The notes under the pieces were generated by a model. That model saw nothing but the letters and a program-made list of their open reading frames with translations, made no database searches and was not told where the DNA came from. 64,000 nt of DNA from Immersiella caudata (lineage: Eukaryota; Ascomycota; Sordariomycetes; Sordariales; Lasiosphaeriaceae), in NCBI GenBank assembly GCA_030512335.1, contig JAULSU010000006.1, forward strand, positions 2,790,001 to 2,854,000, in the 5' to 3' direction. Below, piece after piece: positions 44,562 to 57,046 of this stretch (position 1 is the stretch's first letter; every line of letters begins with the position of its first letter). Position numbers and translations under genes: made by a program.

Positions 44562-47049
44562 TCATGCCTCCAAATTTCTCACAATGTTGAACATGTCCCC
44601 GTCTATCGTCTTCTTGCGTCCCTTGCTCTCCAGCCGCGCCCAGATCTCAGGGTATTCCTCCTTTGCCCACTCTTCGAAATGCACCTTTGCTGGCCCTGGC
44701 AAAGCATTGTACGTGATACCAAACCTGAACATGGTCAACTGTCAAGTCCAAATTCCAGAACAACAACGGAGACACTTACGTCATCAATGATGGGGAATAC
44801 CCCTGATTCGCTTCCAAGCCTCCAATAAGCCGCTTCACCTCATTCAGCTCGCCCTGCCCAGCCAACGCGCCGCAATACGCATTTGACACGCTGGGAGGCA
44901 CATCCAATTCCATGCGCTGCATCTTCTGCCAAATCTGTTTGGCGGTGTCGTCGCGCAACTCAAGACACTCGCAAGTCCAGAACACGATAGCCAGACTGTT
45001 GTATGACGGTCCTTCCGACGAGGCAGATATTTGCTCCCAGAACTCAAGCGCAGTGGACGGGTCGCCCGCGGCAGTGTATCCAATCATCAAGCCATTTCGA
45101 ATCCGGGTGTCCACGTTGACCGTGGTGTCCATCTTGAGCATGTTGTGGACCTGCTTGAGGGAATCGTAGTTTGGCCGCCGGCCAAGGCCCTCCAGGCAGC
45201 GGACGTAAATGTCGGCCGTCGGTCGCTGTACTGGGTTTGCGTGGCCTCGCATGTGGCCGAAGACGGTGCAGGCCATGTCCGGACGGCGGCGGGCAAAAAA
45301 GGCATCCATGAGACTGACACGATCGGCCTGCTCCGTCTCGGGGAAGAACTGGCGGAGGAGTGAGTAGGCGTCCCAGACCCGCGCCGTGCTGATTGTGGTG
45401 TCGAGGCAATACTCCACAAAGGCCTTGCGAATTTGGGCGCGGTCCTCGAGACTCAAAGTGACGGTGTGAAGGGAAAGCGTGTCAATGACATCAAACTGCT
45501 GGTCGTGGCGAAGAAGGACCATGCAGAGGGCGACGATGGTTTCGGACAGAAGGTGAGTTCTGGGGCGCATTTCAATCTGCGCAGTGACTTCCAGGATACG
45601 CTGAATATCAGGCTTTTCGGCGCGGCAGAGTAGGCAGAGGTATTTGTTGAGAACGTTTACATCCTTGCTGTATGTGTAGGTGTTAGCTTCCAGATTGACC
45701 CAATGGGTGTTGACCTCCTGGTTGAGGATCTTCTGATATATGGCTTCGGCGCCGCTGAAATCTTCGGCATCTAGCCGATAGTTCAGCTGCAGGATGTATG
45801 TCGTGGGCTGGGGCTCAATGCCCAACTCTGCGCCAAGAGAGATGAACCGCTCAGCGAGGTATGGGTTCTTCTTTTCGATAGCTGCCGAGAGCAGGCTGTC
45901 GATGGTCGTAGCATCAGGCTTGTGGCCGCTTGTTCGTTCCATTGTGGCCATCATCTGCTTGATGCCCTCAACCCCTTTACCCGTGACAAGGACAGACCAT
46001 TGAAATGCAACATCCCACAGAGCCTTTTCCGGGTTGGATCGGATTAGCTTCTCGAAGAACGGCTGGCTCCATTGTTGCAGTCCATGTTGTACAGAAAAGC
46101 GGAGCATCTCCGAATATGTCGTCGGCGTCGGTGTTTGGTTCCCATGGATCGGCTTCTCAAACCATCGCTTTGCCTCCTCAACTCTGCCTCTCGCCATGTA
46201 GAAGGTGGTCATAATCTCGTGTAGCGATGGCGAAAATGCGATTTCTTCCTCCTCTGCATGCCGAAACTCTGCAAGCAGCTCCGTTTCCCGCCCTTCACGG
46301 GCCAATCCACCTAGCACGGAGCCCCACAACTTCGTGACATACTCGCTGGTCCGTTCTTCGGCTGAAAGTTTGGACCGATACTCGCTGAGCCGCTCGATGG
46401 CTTCCATGGACCCGCCGAATTTCGTCAGACAATCAATGTACCCCATTAAGTTGGCATCATCCTTGTCCTTATGTTTGTGGTTCTCAATCCCTCCCAGTAC
46501 CCGTGCCTCTTTTCTCCATTCAAGTTCAGTGTAGATCAGCTTTGTGAGCTCCAACAGGTCACCGGGCCTTCCCTCGTTCATCCGCCGAAGGGCCCTGAGA
46601 CCATGCCGCAGCATTGGTTCGTAGATACTTTCGACCGGGGCCTCGTCGTTGGGGGGGTTATCCACAAGGTGTCGAAGCACGCGGGTGGCTAGGAACGCCT
46701 GCGTCTCTGTTATTGGAACGTGCGACTTCCTCTTGTGCCTGAAGAATTGCGCTAGACCGTGTACAAGCTCTTCACGGGGAGGCGGACGGGCATTTTCGGT
46801 TTCCATGGCTCGAAACTTGAGCAACACATCGTAACCAGGTTCAATCTCTGGCTCCTTCAGTTCGCGCGGGGGTGCTTGGAAGAGGCCAAGGAAGGTCCTC
46901 CTAAGCGGGTGACGAAAGAGGCTATGCGCGGGCAGCTTGGGGCGGACTTGAGAGTAGTAGCAGCGGCCGGAAGGCGCCGGGCATGGCCGCAGCAAGCCGT
47001 GGCCTGTGAGCAGTCGACGATACACATTGCGTGTCAACTGCGACCGCAT
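44562..47049 (-). CDS. cia84: mitochondrial PPR protein, CIA84-like
   Basis: Helical-repeat protein with a mitochondrial presequence (MRSQLTRNVYRRLLTGHGLLR). Two exons, 44780-47049 and 44562-44724, give 810 aa. The apparent stop at the end of the long frame lies inside an intron with a GTAAGT donor and TTCAG acceptor. Splicing adds about 54 residues ('FGITYNALPGPAKVHFEEWA' onward). PPR-like helix pairs recur through the chain, for example 'TPTTYSEMLRFSVQHGLQQW', 'DATTIDSLLSAAIEKKNPYL' and 'TADIYVRCLEGLGRRPNYDS'. In Neurospora the PPR protein CIA84 is needed for assembly of the complex I membrane arm. Length, presequence and repeat type fit an ortholog, but assignment to CIA84 rather than another fungal PPR is inference. 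Confidence 0.82.
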
Positions 47050-47728
47050 TGTGGGATATGGAGCTAATCAGAGCCGGCCCTAATGCCAATTAGAAAGTCA
47101 AGAGTCAGCAACCGGGGTCTGGATTGTGGTCGAGCATTTACACGTACCGGCATGTTGGGACGCGACAATCGCCGTCGCCACGTTCAAGAAATTCGTTTTG
47201 CCCGTTGATGGAGTTCGGTTTTTGACTGATGACCTCAATTTGGTCGAGCTGCAGCGGTGGAGCGCCAGTGACGGGCCTGCATGGGGCCCAAGCTTCTGAG
47301 CCAGCGAGGCGTGGAGCTCGATAATCGATTCCCGAAGATTCCCCGACCAACTTCACCTCACCAATGCTGTCAAGTCATCCTGCTTGCAACAAATGTGACC
47401 GCAGTGTGGAAGACCGTGCCAAGGTCTCACGTTTGCAACTTACTACTGATTCTCTCTCTTTACAATGCATACAGCCCGGTGTCTAGCCGCGAAGACGTCT
47501 TTCCGTCAGCACCGGCGACCTCACGACCCACGGTTCCCTCTCACAGATTCACCTTCAGCCCAGCCACAACCCAACATCTCACTGACAACCTTCAAGCCGG
47601 CAACAACCACCAGCCCAGCGGTTAAAGAGGCCAACACGTATCAGCCTCCTCACACTCGGCGCTTAAGTGACCTTGGCCGGTCCATTGGTATGGCTCTTCT
47701 TTCACTACCCGGCCCGGAGCAAAAAGTA
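47050..47728. other. intergenic between PPR gene and tRNA-Pro
   Basis: Promoter side of the PPR gene. Open frames are short, overlapping and featureless. No gene is recognised. Confidence 0.5.
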
Positions 47729-47816
47729 GGGTTCGTCCGGGGATTGAACCCGGGACCTCTCGCATTTGACTCAGGGTACACCCTAAGCGAGAATCATACC
47801 GCTAGACCAACGAACC
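47729..47816 (-). tRNA. tRNA-Pro (anticodon AGG) with a 16-nt intron
   Basis: Read on the minus strand, the acceptor stem GGTTCGT pairs with ACGAACC. The D-arm includes the A-box string TGGTCTAGCGG. The anticodon stem TCTCGC pairs with GCGAGA, and the T-arm is CCGGG-TTCAATC-CCCGG. The anticodon AGG is at 47782-47784, reading CCU and CCC codons (with inosine). A 16-nt intron (about 47766-47781) interrupts the loop just 3' of the anticodon, the canonical nuclear tRNA intron position. Removing it leaves a 72-nt tRNA body. The fold is complete. Confidence 0.95.
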
Positions 47817-48113
47817 TTGCTATTTGATGTGTCCCATCAACTTGGAAGGGTCCTTTGTCGTCGTCGCAGCAGGCGATAGAACTGGACGACGAGGTCACGG
47901 CGGAACATATGGTTTAGTATAGGCCCTGACGACTCTCCTTGTCTGTCTAGCGACAACGGAGACAAGCGGTGTGGGAGGGCTCTTCGGCCCGGCCCGTTTT
48001 GTCCAGGCTTGGCTTCACTGTCCTCCATGGGTTCTAGGGGTGGCTGAAGATTCAATCAGTTCTGGATGGGGCCCCCTTAGTGGGACGAAGTTGAAAGGAT
48101 TGGAGGTGATATC

Positions 48114-48125
48114 GGGGGGGGGGGG
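48114..48125 (+). repeat. poly-G run (12 nt)
   Basis: Homopolymer of 12 G in intergenic DNA. It could form a G-rich structure or be an assembly-sensitive spot. Confidence 0.9.
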
Positions 48126-50511
48126 TACTGAAGCCCAGACACAGATGGGCGCTTGCGCGGGAAAGTTTCTCGGGGAAAGAGTTCGCAACGGAGGGCTAGC
48201 CGTTCTACAATCCCGGGTGTTTTCTTCGAGCACTCCAGACCGGTGGGAGAGTTATACTAAGTTCCCCGCCTCAGACTGAACTTCAAGGCGTGCAAGTTGA
48301 AACTAGCCGTAAATATCATATATCGTTGACTGTCAAGCCCAGTTTGATCTCTGCTGCTCTCTTTATACAAACCTTCGCGACATGGCCTAATTATTGAATC
48401 AGTTTCTGCGACCTTGGATCTGTAGGGGAATATCCGAGGGGAGGATATAGAGGGCTCTTAAAGTGAAGGTTGCGTTGGATGGATTGAGAGAGGTTCTTTC
48501 TAAGTTGAGGTAGAGGGGGAAGAGCGATATGAGGGCTTGGACGTTGCAGAGGGAGTCGATGAGGAAGAGGTTTCAACCGGCAATTGTTTGTGATTTGGGG
48601 TGGAAGTTGGTGGTTAGGGAGTTGGTGTAGGATGGTCTGTTAGAACGGTGCAAGTGGCGGCCCAATCGAGAGCGAGATACTGGTGACTTCTTCCACGGTC
48701 TGGTGGCCATTTATTCTGGATTTCAATCTACCCAGTCTCTGATACATACCCCGACTTACAGCGTCCCCATTCTACAAAACTTCCATGCCTAGGTTCGCAG
48801 CGTTTCGTACGTTCTTAAAACCATCAAGGATAAAGAAAATCTCGAAGGATATTCCGAGTAATAGTGAGTGATGGTCGTTACTAGCACTGTTGAAGGGTTT
48901 GGTGGGTTTGGTGTGTGTGATCAGCCGATGCCGGAGGAGCTTTGAGAGCGCAAGTCTAAAGCATTACGGCACGATGTGATGATACGATCTACTTACACGG
49001 CGGGGTGCATGGCGTTAGAGTTACTTCTTTTTCATTATCAGAGTTTGATAGTACCAATCAATCTACGGAATATCCCAATGCAACCAGCGCAGGCAGCACC
49101 TTGTTTACACTGCTACTCGCCCCCCCTTCACCAGCGACGATACCAGTGTCATCATCATCGCATCACGCCAGGTCTGGTAACAGCATAACATGCCGAAATC
49201 AAGTTGCATTGTAACCACTTACTGGCACTGCAACAGGCATCAAAGGATTTACAAGAGACTACGATATGTGAGCGAAATCGCCCGGGGATTTACCCACTTT
49301 CAGCCCCTGAAAAGGGGTATCAACATTGCTACCCGATAATCTTCAATCCGGCTCCGCTCCGGACTGGCCTCAACAACCGTCAAAAAAGGCACCTATGGGG
49401 ATTTCAAATCAGAACCTACCTAAGGAAGCCGCAACCGCTTCACGCTCTCGCATGCTGACATACAAACCCTACACGCACTGCAGCGCATTGCATCGTATCA
49501 CACAGGTATCTCACTCCCTACCTCAAACGATCCACAACAGGACCCTGACGACGTCATTCCTTCATATTTCCAGCACCCCCCAACCCTCCCAACATCCCCA
49601 ACCATCTAATCCCTGTCACTCCAATACAAACCTCACAGGACATCCCTCGTCTCCTCGCGCCCCAACCGCAAAAGGTTCTACATATGCTAGGATAAGACCG
49701 CCTCAAACGCTGCCCGAGCCGCCGATGGCAGCGCACAGGATCCCTATTTGCATGCACGATGTAAGCCATCGAGCCAATCATGCGACGGCGGCACGAGGCG
49801 TCGAGGCCGGAGGTCTGAGATTGGGGACCCTGAAGGTCCCTGCAGGAGGGGAAGAATTCGTCATGTAGCGTCTTGGGAGGGATGGAATTGTTGCGCACGC
49901 GCTGAGTTGGGAATCTGGGGTGTTGCTTTTGCTTGTTTGTTTTGGGGGGCGGTGAGGTGAGGGGATGGAGCTTTGGGAGGTTGGGCCGTGGTGTGTTGAA
50001 CCGCCGCCAAGGGAGCCGCGAGGTTGTTTCTGGAAGCCTGGGAGAGGGTGGCTTAGGGCGGCGGGCTCTGGAAATGAAGGGAGATTTCCGCTCGGCAGGC
50101 TCTCATTTTCTTGTCGGCGGTGATCCCTGGGGTGCCGAAACCTGAGAGTGGCCGCTCCTTCGGCCCCCAGCCAAACTTGACCTAGCCGTAAACAACACCG
50201 ACGAGACCTCGTCACGTCATGGACATGGAGCCAGGAACCTGCCAGAGCTGTACGCGGCCGAGAGAAGCACGAGAAGGACCAAGACAGAAGGGAGCCACGT
50301 TTCTGCCCTGTTTTCCCATCCAGCGGACTGGGTCCCCATCCACCAGGCGCCCGATCTAGTCAATCTGTCTTTGATTCCGCAGATCGAGAGGTGAAAAGGC
50401 GACCCTGCGCTCCCAATGACGCGGATCCCAGAATTCCTGTTCAGGACTGATTGGTTTGCCCGCTCTCTCCTCTTCCGCGAGCCCGGATTGTCCGGACTGC
50501 AGGTCTCACTA

Positions 50512-50531
50512 TTTTTTTAATTTATTTTTTT
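50512..50531 (+). repeat. 20-nt A/T-only tract
   Basis: A T-rich run (TTTTTTTAATTTATTTTTTT) stands out in GC-rich surroundings. Function is unknown; a nucleosome-excluding tract or transcript-end element is possible. Confidence 0.7.
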
Positions 50532-53500
50532 GGTTGGCCATGGCTGTCGCAGAACACGTGCGGCTGTAGATGGAAAAGAAGCTCCAGAGCCTGTGCTCCT
50601 GGCTGATGTGACGCTCGGTGGACAGGACCCTAGATGCTGATGCTGTGATCGTAGGGGCAGAATAACATTCCTTGGTGCTTGGTGTGTGATGCTTGCTCGC
50701 GGGCGCCGCTTCAGCGCGTCAAGGATCAGGCCGTTCCAGCGTGCGACAGGAGCAGCAGTCTGCGTGCTCGGTGATGTTTGGACTAGAAGCAGGCTGAGCA
50801 GGCTGTCTTGGATGAGTTAAGCGGCTCCTCTTGCCTTTGGGCGTTGATGGGGTCGTTCGTTGACGCACGCAGCTGGCAGAGCGAGCACGCGGCAGGTGCA
50901 GCTGAAGTTCAGAGCTGGTCACTGCTGGTCTGGACTCTTGTTCGCTGGGTGGGCCACCGATATATGCCGCTCCCATCTTGCTACCTAGCGTCAGCGTCCT
51001 CGCTCCCAGTGGCCCGGGACAGATCCGAAAGTCTAGATGTTCTAACGCAACCCTGCGTTGTGATGGCATGCATGGGCCGCCACTCGAGGATCTTGAACAG
51101 TGCGTGTAGGTAGCGCAGACACTGTTGGCGCCCCATGAGTTGCATATTGAGCTACTGACTAAATACATATCCACTGGATGCATAACGTTTTCGCTCGGCT
51201 TGGTGCGGAGTGACTGCCCTTGCAGACAGCTGCATCGTAGCGCAGCGACGTTGTCATTGTCAACACGCCCAAATTGCTCCCGAAGCCTTTCTTTTCGCTG
51301 CTGTGGCTGGTCAAACGTCTCGACTTTCTTTTTCCTCCCTCTTCATCCTTTATCCGCTCCGGGTACATTTCTCTCGCCTCTGTTCTTCTGGAAGACGCCA
51401 GCTGGCAGTCAACGGATCGTATAGACCGTTTGCTGTTTTGCCCTCCTCTCCTTGTTACGCGTGGCTCTCTGGGGCACAAGATCTCTGTCGGCGGATCTTA
51501 CGTCCTTCGAGAGAGCACGGGGAAACAAGATTCGGCACTGCTGTTTTGATGGACCATGTCACGAACACGAGACCCACGGCCCACAACCCACGGCCGACCT
51601 GTTCGTCGGATGTGAGAGCCGAAGAAGCATCCGCCCGTCCTACCCGTATACGCTATACTTGGTCTTGCATCATGTTTGCTGCCCCTCCGGCCCGCGCCGA
51701 CAAGACGGCGGAACCCAGCCTCCGGGGCACGTGCGTCATGGGCCAGGCCAGACGGCCTCGCACCTCGCACCTCAGTGCTCAGCGCTCGGCGCCAGCGACC
51801 ACAAGACGGACGAGACGAGACCACAGCGTGTGCTGCCACGGCAAGGGCCCCTTCTCTGTGAAGCGGCGAACCTCGACTGCCACACCGAATGACTCTGCGC
51901 GACCCCAAGCCGGCCCAGGCCAATTACGCGTGCTCCACAGAGCGAGACGTACCCTTGCTGACAGAGCACAGAAGTCGTGGGCAGATGATACTGCAGAGAG
52001 CCGCTGCGATGAGACGGGGGCGTGGTTTTGCGCTTGTGTGCCCCTTCGAGCTTCGAACTCTGGTCAACGGCTGCCGATTGCCGTCCTCGTTTTCGTGCCA
52101 GAGCGCCAGAGTCCCAGGTCTGCCGTCTGCCCTACCCCGTCCGGACCGCTTCTGCCGGCCTCATCACATGCGTGTCGCCTCGTTTCCCCTGGCCTCTCTT
52201 TCCGTCGGCCCTCTCAATCTTGCCCTTGTTTGTCCACAACTCGTCGAAGCCCCCGGTGCCGCTCCGCTACCGCTCCTGCGGGCGGAATTTGGCTGACGTT
52301 CCATGTAAGCCTGGCCCTTAGCCGCGTTAGACACCTGTCAAGCCCGCAAGATCGAAGGCAGCCCCTCCGCTTTCTTTTCTTTTTCTGTTTTTTTTTCTCG
52401 TTCCGCGTGGCAGCTGGCAAAGCAAACATACCTCGCCATCCAATATTTCGGAATCAAGCCGACTACGAGAGAGGGGTTTGCGTGACAGTCGGTGCCCGGA
52501 CTGATACGACGGTCCTCGGCCCTCATTGGGCCCCCTCAGCTCTTCTCTGTTCACCCGATATCCCATGCAGTTCTATTCAGCAGCGGATGCTGTGATCCTT
52601 CTTGGGAAGTGTCCCCCTCTTTAGAATCTCAATGCTTACAGCACTCAGAAAAGCCGTTCTCACGTTCCTCGATGCACCATTGGCCCTTCTTGTGGTCTCG
52701 CTCTGAGCTGCGCTGGGGAGCCAGTGGGTAGTTCGCCGATGGGCCCCATGCCGCATGCGCTACCAAGCTGGTAGCACTATTAATCAGGGTTCAGGTGCGG
52801 GACCGCAGGAAATTTGTGAATGATCACGTCGCACGACAGTCTGAACATGACCCTAACCCGCACTGAGGGTGTGACAGCCTGCTGATTCCAACCTCCCTGA
52901 TGGCGTGGAGCAGGCGGCGCCCGGCGAGATTATGGAGAAGCAAAACTGAGGCTAGCCACAGACGATGATTCATCTGGTGCGCCTCGCTGTGCGCTTAAGA
53001 TACACGCGCATAGTCCCTACATAGCCTCCCGCACGCAGTACGCCAACGCAGGTTCGGGAGCAGGTGCAACCCATACCGGCTTCAGATCGGAATTTCTCGA
53101 TGCTGCCATTTTTTTGCTCGGCGCGGACAAGTGCAAAGTCACGGGGGCGGGTGGAACTGCCGATTTTGTGAAAAGGGGGAAGGGATAAGAGGTATCGACA
53201 CATCAGGCCATCGGAAGCCAGTGAAAGCTCAGGCAACACCACTCAATTTTACACAGTGCTACCCGTGTTGAGTCTCAAGGCAAGGTAATTGTGTCTAGTG
53301 GCCAAATCCCGAAAGTCCTAGTCTTCCATTTCCCCTCGCATTGGCTTTGGAGCGAGACGTAGTGATCTGAGACAGAGGTGGGCCGCCTAACCGACTTCAG
53401 CAGCTAACCTTGTGGGACAGTGTAATTGGAATCTTGCCAGCTACACTTTGCTCTCGCTTCGGGACGAGATTGGAGGCTCTCTCCGCCAAAGCACGCGGAA

Positions 53501-55652
53501 ATGGGGTGAGTGGAGTCTTGGAAATCCGGAATCCTAGGGACGAACTCACTCCGCGTGTTGTGAGTTTAGCTCAATATTGCAGTTAGACAACCTAGCATTT
53601 GTGGCGGCGGTCACCCTTCAGCGAGGCTACACTACCTAGAGATCGACTTTTCAACTTCTCGTATTTACCTCATATCGCCGCACACGGACATCTCTGCTTG
53701 CCCGTCTAGGTGATACCATTCCACTGGAGCTCAACACGTCGAAGCCAAAAAAGTGAGGGGTGGGTAGAGTAGAGCACGAGAAGTGCACAACCACACACAC
53801 TTACACGCCATGAGTGCTGATTGCAACGCACGCTGGCAAACCATCTACTCACATCTCCCCCAGTGTCCCCTTGGGCATCAACCCGTCAATGACCGCTGTA
53901 CCGGTGTGCTAGCTTCTGCGTGGTGGCTTTTATGTTTTCCATCCTCCCCACCTGCAACTCGAGTCACAAACCTCCTAAAAAATGATAACTGACGGACCAG
54001 CATAGCACAGCACAGTACAATTTCCACCCGCTGGCAGCCAGCGCAAGCAGTCTATCCGATCTCTGTACCTCCAGCCTCGGCGTCGATCTCTCTCGGCAAC
54101 CCGGTGCCGTACCCACCCAAACGCGGCCCGGTCGATGCGATTCCGCTTGTACTTGGCTTTCGTCCCGGCGTCGTAGGCACTGCAAAACTCGGATGCGTTG
54201 CGGTTGCGCTGTGCACCCCCCTTTTTATCCAACCTCGCGTCGAGTTACTCCCCGTTTGCACCAATGCGTGGAAGTGGTCTGATTTTCTCGGCTTCGGCTA
54301 CCCGAGGGTAGATGGTCAAGGCAAGGGCCGTCCCGGGAGGTGGGATTTGTCTCGTCTGGTCCTAGTCTATACAGTGAACTGAGTTTTGGAGGCCTTCCCT
54401 CCGTCGGCTTGTCTGCTGCTGTTGCAGAGGAAAATACCGAGATGGACGTATGCACCCATCCGATAGGCGATCATGCCATGCCACCCCCCTTTTATCTTTT
54501 CATTCCGCGGCGTGAGATCGTCTGGAGACAAACGGATGCATCCGATCTGCTCACTCATTCGCCGCATATCCACGCACAGCTCACGCGCGTCAAATACCGC
54601 CAGCTCCATTGGTGATCTCTGTTTTCATTTCCTTTACTGGTCTAGAAACCTCAACATATACTACCACTACCCTGCGGCCAGGTCACCTCCAAGTCATTGC
54701 TACCTGAATCCAGGCCCACCACACAGGGGCGTAATGATAAGCCGTGTAGAAAGGAAAGTAACAAGAATAAATCAGCCAGAGATGAGAGAACCGGGTAAAA
54801 AGCAAGATACGTTTGTCTCCTCCGGAGAGTCTCCATAAAGATGTTATTGTTGTTGATTGGTCTCGTCCTCTGGCCCCTTGCAGTGGCCGCGCCCGTAAAT
54901 GCAGACGAAGGCACATGACCAAGTAAAGGTCAGACTTCCGCTTGCTATCGGTAAAGACGCCTTCGCAAGCCCAAGAAACACATCGCGCTGCTTTCGATCT
55001 GCCAGGTTGCTCGTCGCCCGTTCCATCCGTAGTTTCGGTATAGAGGCCCTCATTCCCGCTTGGTAGTGGAACACGCCTGCTTTCACTTGCATCCGCCATG
55101 TCCATTTCCTCTTGACAACAAAATCAACACAGCCCCCGATGGCGTACAAATGGCATCGTCTTCTCTTAAAAGACTCCACTCTATATATATGGAATCGAAA
55201 ACAGGCAAGCATAAGGCTGAGACTTTCAACACCATCCTTTCCCACCTCCCCGTAAATGGCACACTCGTATGACGCCGTGATCAATGCCGTGGACTGCCGC
55301 CGCGGGTTGAGAAACTGATAAAATGGAAAGCCCAGTGCCAACCCAGCCAGCCCTGTCCGGCAAGAGAAAAAGGTGGTGGCATAGGAGGGGTATGGGTGTG
55401 TGGGGTATATACATGAGAAATCTCTTTTGTTTTCGCGGACCGACCAGACACCACCCAAATTCCCAGAGTAACTAAAAACACAGGGCGTGAGGAAGATGTA
55501 TCGCTTGAGAGCCCTGCAAGAAAAACAGGCGCTTGATAAAGACAGTTGCGGCGCATCCGTGATGATGAGGCGGAAATCAAGATATTTAAGAATAACTCGG
55601 TCGTATGTTGCATGTCGTCGAGAATGACGAGGGATCGCCAGGCGTCTGTGCG

Positions 55653-57046
55653 CTAGCTTCGCTCGTCTGCCGTCTTGGGTCGGCTTGATCGTTGGTCTAA
55701 CTGCCGACGTCGCTCTAGCTTCGCGTAGTGGAGCCCGCAAGCGTTGCAAAGCGTTCGTGCGCCGTCAGGGCCGCGCCTCCATTCCGGCGTATCGATGCGG
55801 TTGCAGCTATGGCAGCGCCCGGGAGGTGCCGCGCGCTGTTCAGTTGGATTAACTTTTGAACTCTAAGCCACCGACGGGTTTGAAAAACTTACGCCGCGTC
55901 GCTTCTTCACCTCTGTGATGTTGTACGGCTGTTTAATGCCATCGCCGTACATCGGGACGTCTTCCTCCTCTATAGGCTTCCGTGCACTCCCGCTTTCCCG
56001 GGCGCGTTCCATGCTGATGCGGTTTTGCTGCACAATATCCCGGACCTCCTCCAACTTCTGCAGGACATGAAGTCCAGTGCTGATCATGGCGTTGACTTCG
56101 TTCTCGGTGGGTAGCCTGGATGGAATGGGCTGTGAGCCTTGCTGTTCGCGGGCTGCCGCGATGTACGCCTCGGCGAAGTGAGTGACAGCGCGCGATGACG
56201 TTGAGATCTGAGACATCTTCGCCGTTAGCCATGGTCTGGATTTTAAACAGCGATTTGACCTACAGTATTCAGTGCGTCGTTGTACCCCCAAGACTCAAAT
56301 GCCTTGTCGAGAGTCGACCTATACTCGCCGTCCCGACTGTGCGAGTGTTCCCGCTCGTCGCCATAGATGGGCGGTCGCTGCGACTCAAACGGGGAGGGAA
56401 GTGCTGGCCCGTTGTGTCGTGGCGAGACTGGATATTGTGGGAGGGGTAGTTGTCCAGGAGGAGGGCGGGCGGCTGGCGGTGTGTATAAGCTCGGCGGGGG
56501 TTGGCTAGGCTGATGTTGGTGGCCGGCGCTGTACTGTTGTTGCTCTGCGTGTCTCTGCTCTGCTTCGTGCTGCTCAAGCTTCACCGGTGGCGATGGGTGC
56601 CTAGGGAATGTGTTGAGCGGAGGAGGGGCCGGCCTGCTTGAGAGAGGTCTCGAAGGGTCGGAAAACGCGGGCAAGGCGTCAGGCCTGGGATAGCCAGTTG
56701 TGGGGTGGAGCGTTCTCGGGGAAGGGTTCTTTTCTGACCCAACGTCTCCGAACGGGCGCGGCGGGGCCGAAGTCGAAAAAGGTGAGGGGAGACTTTGTGC
56801 TGGAGGCAGTGGCGCTGGAGCTGGCGGCCCGTACGCTGGCGGTTTTGTGGCTCCGATCACCTCGGAGATGGACGGCAGCGACTGACGGTGCGGGCCTTCC
56901 GAGTCATCAGAGGCTCTCCGCGAGTCGACGGGAGAGATCATGCCGGGCATTCCCGTGGGCGGTGCTGAGTGGGGGTAGCCCGATCCGAACGAGGAGTGGT
57001 GCGAATGGTAGGGCCCGCTCGGGCTCACCAGCGCTGCGGTCGCCAT
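55653..57046 (-). CDS. nsdD: GATA transcription factor, SUB-1/NsdD type
   Basis: Sequence-specific DNA-binding regulator. In Aspergillus and Neurospora, orthologs of this class control sexual development and respond to light. Exons 56264-57046, 55893-56207 and 55653-55835 give 426 aa. The N-terminal 220 residues are Pro/Ser/His/Gln-rich, with 'SPVDSRRASDDSEGPHRQSLPSISEV' as the recognisable block (here trimmed to RQSLPSISEV). The central helical region reads 'LDKAFESWGYNDALNT' and, across the intron, 'ISTSSRAVTHFAEAY'. The single GATA finger is at the C-terminus: Cys374, Cys377, Cys396 and Cys399, with an 18-residue loop (TPEWRRGPDGARTL). A basic tail follows. A short, nearly C-terminal finger of this kind is typical of NsdD rather than of nitrogen- or iron-regulating GATA factors. 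The gene stands alone between two gene deserts. Confidence 0.85.

Larger units (their letters stand above)
47817..55652. other. 7.8-kb gene desert downstream of the GATA factor
   Basis: No protein family is recognised on either strand. A long plus-strand frame (51210-52595; ATG form 51549-52595) is the only notable open frame and is discussed as a finding. The segment directly left of 55653 is the 3' flank of the GATA gene; a 301-codon minus-strand frame there starts without ATG and has no motif. Poly-G, AT-only and pyrimidine tracts are present. Confidence 0.5.

Noticed and set aside
54844..55749. 301-codon minus-strand frame overlapping the last GATA exon
   Set aside because: It starts without ATG, overlaps the zinc-finger exon in another frame and lies mostly in that gene's 3' flank. 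No motif or codon pattern supports it.
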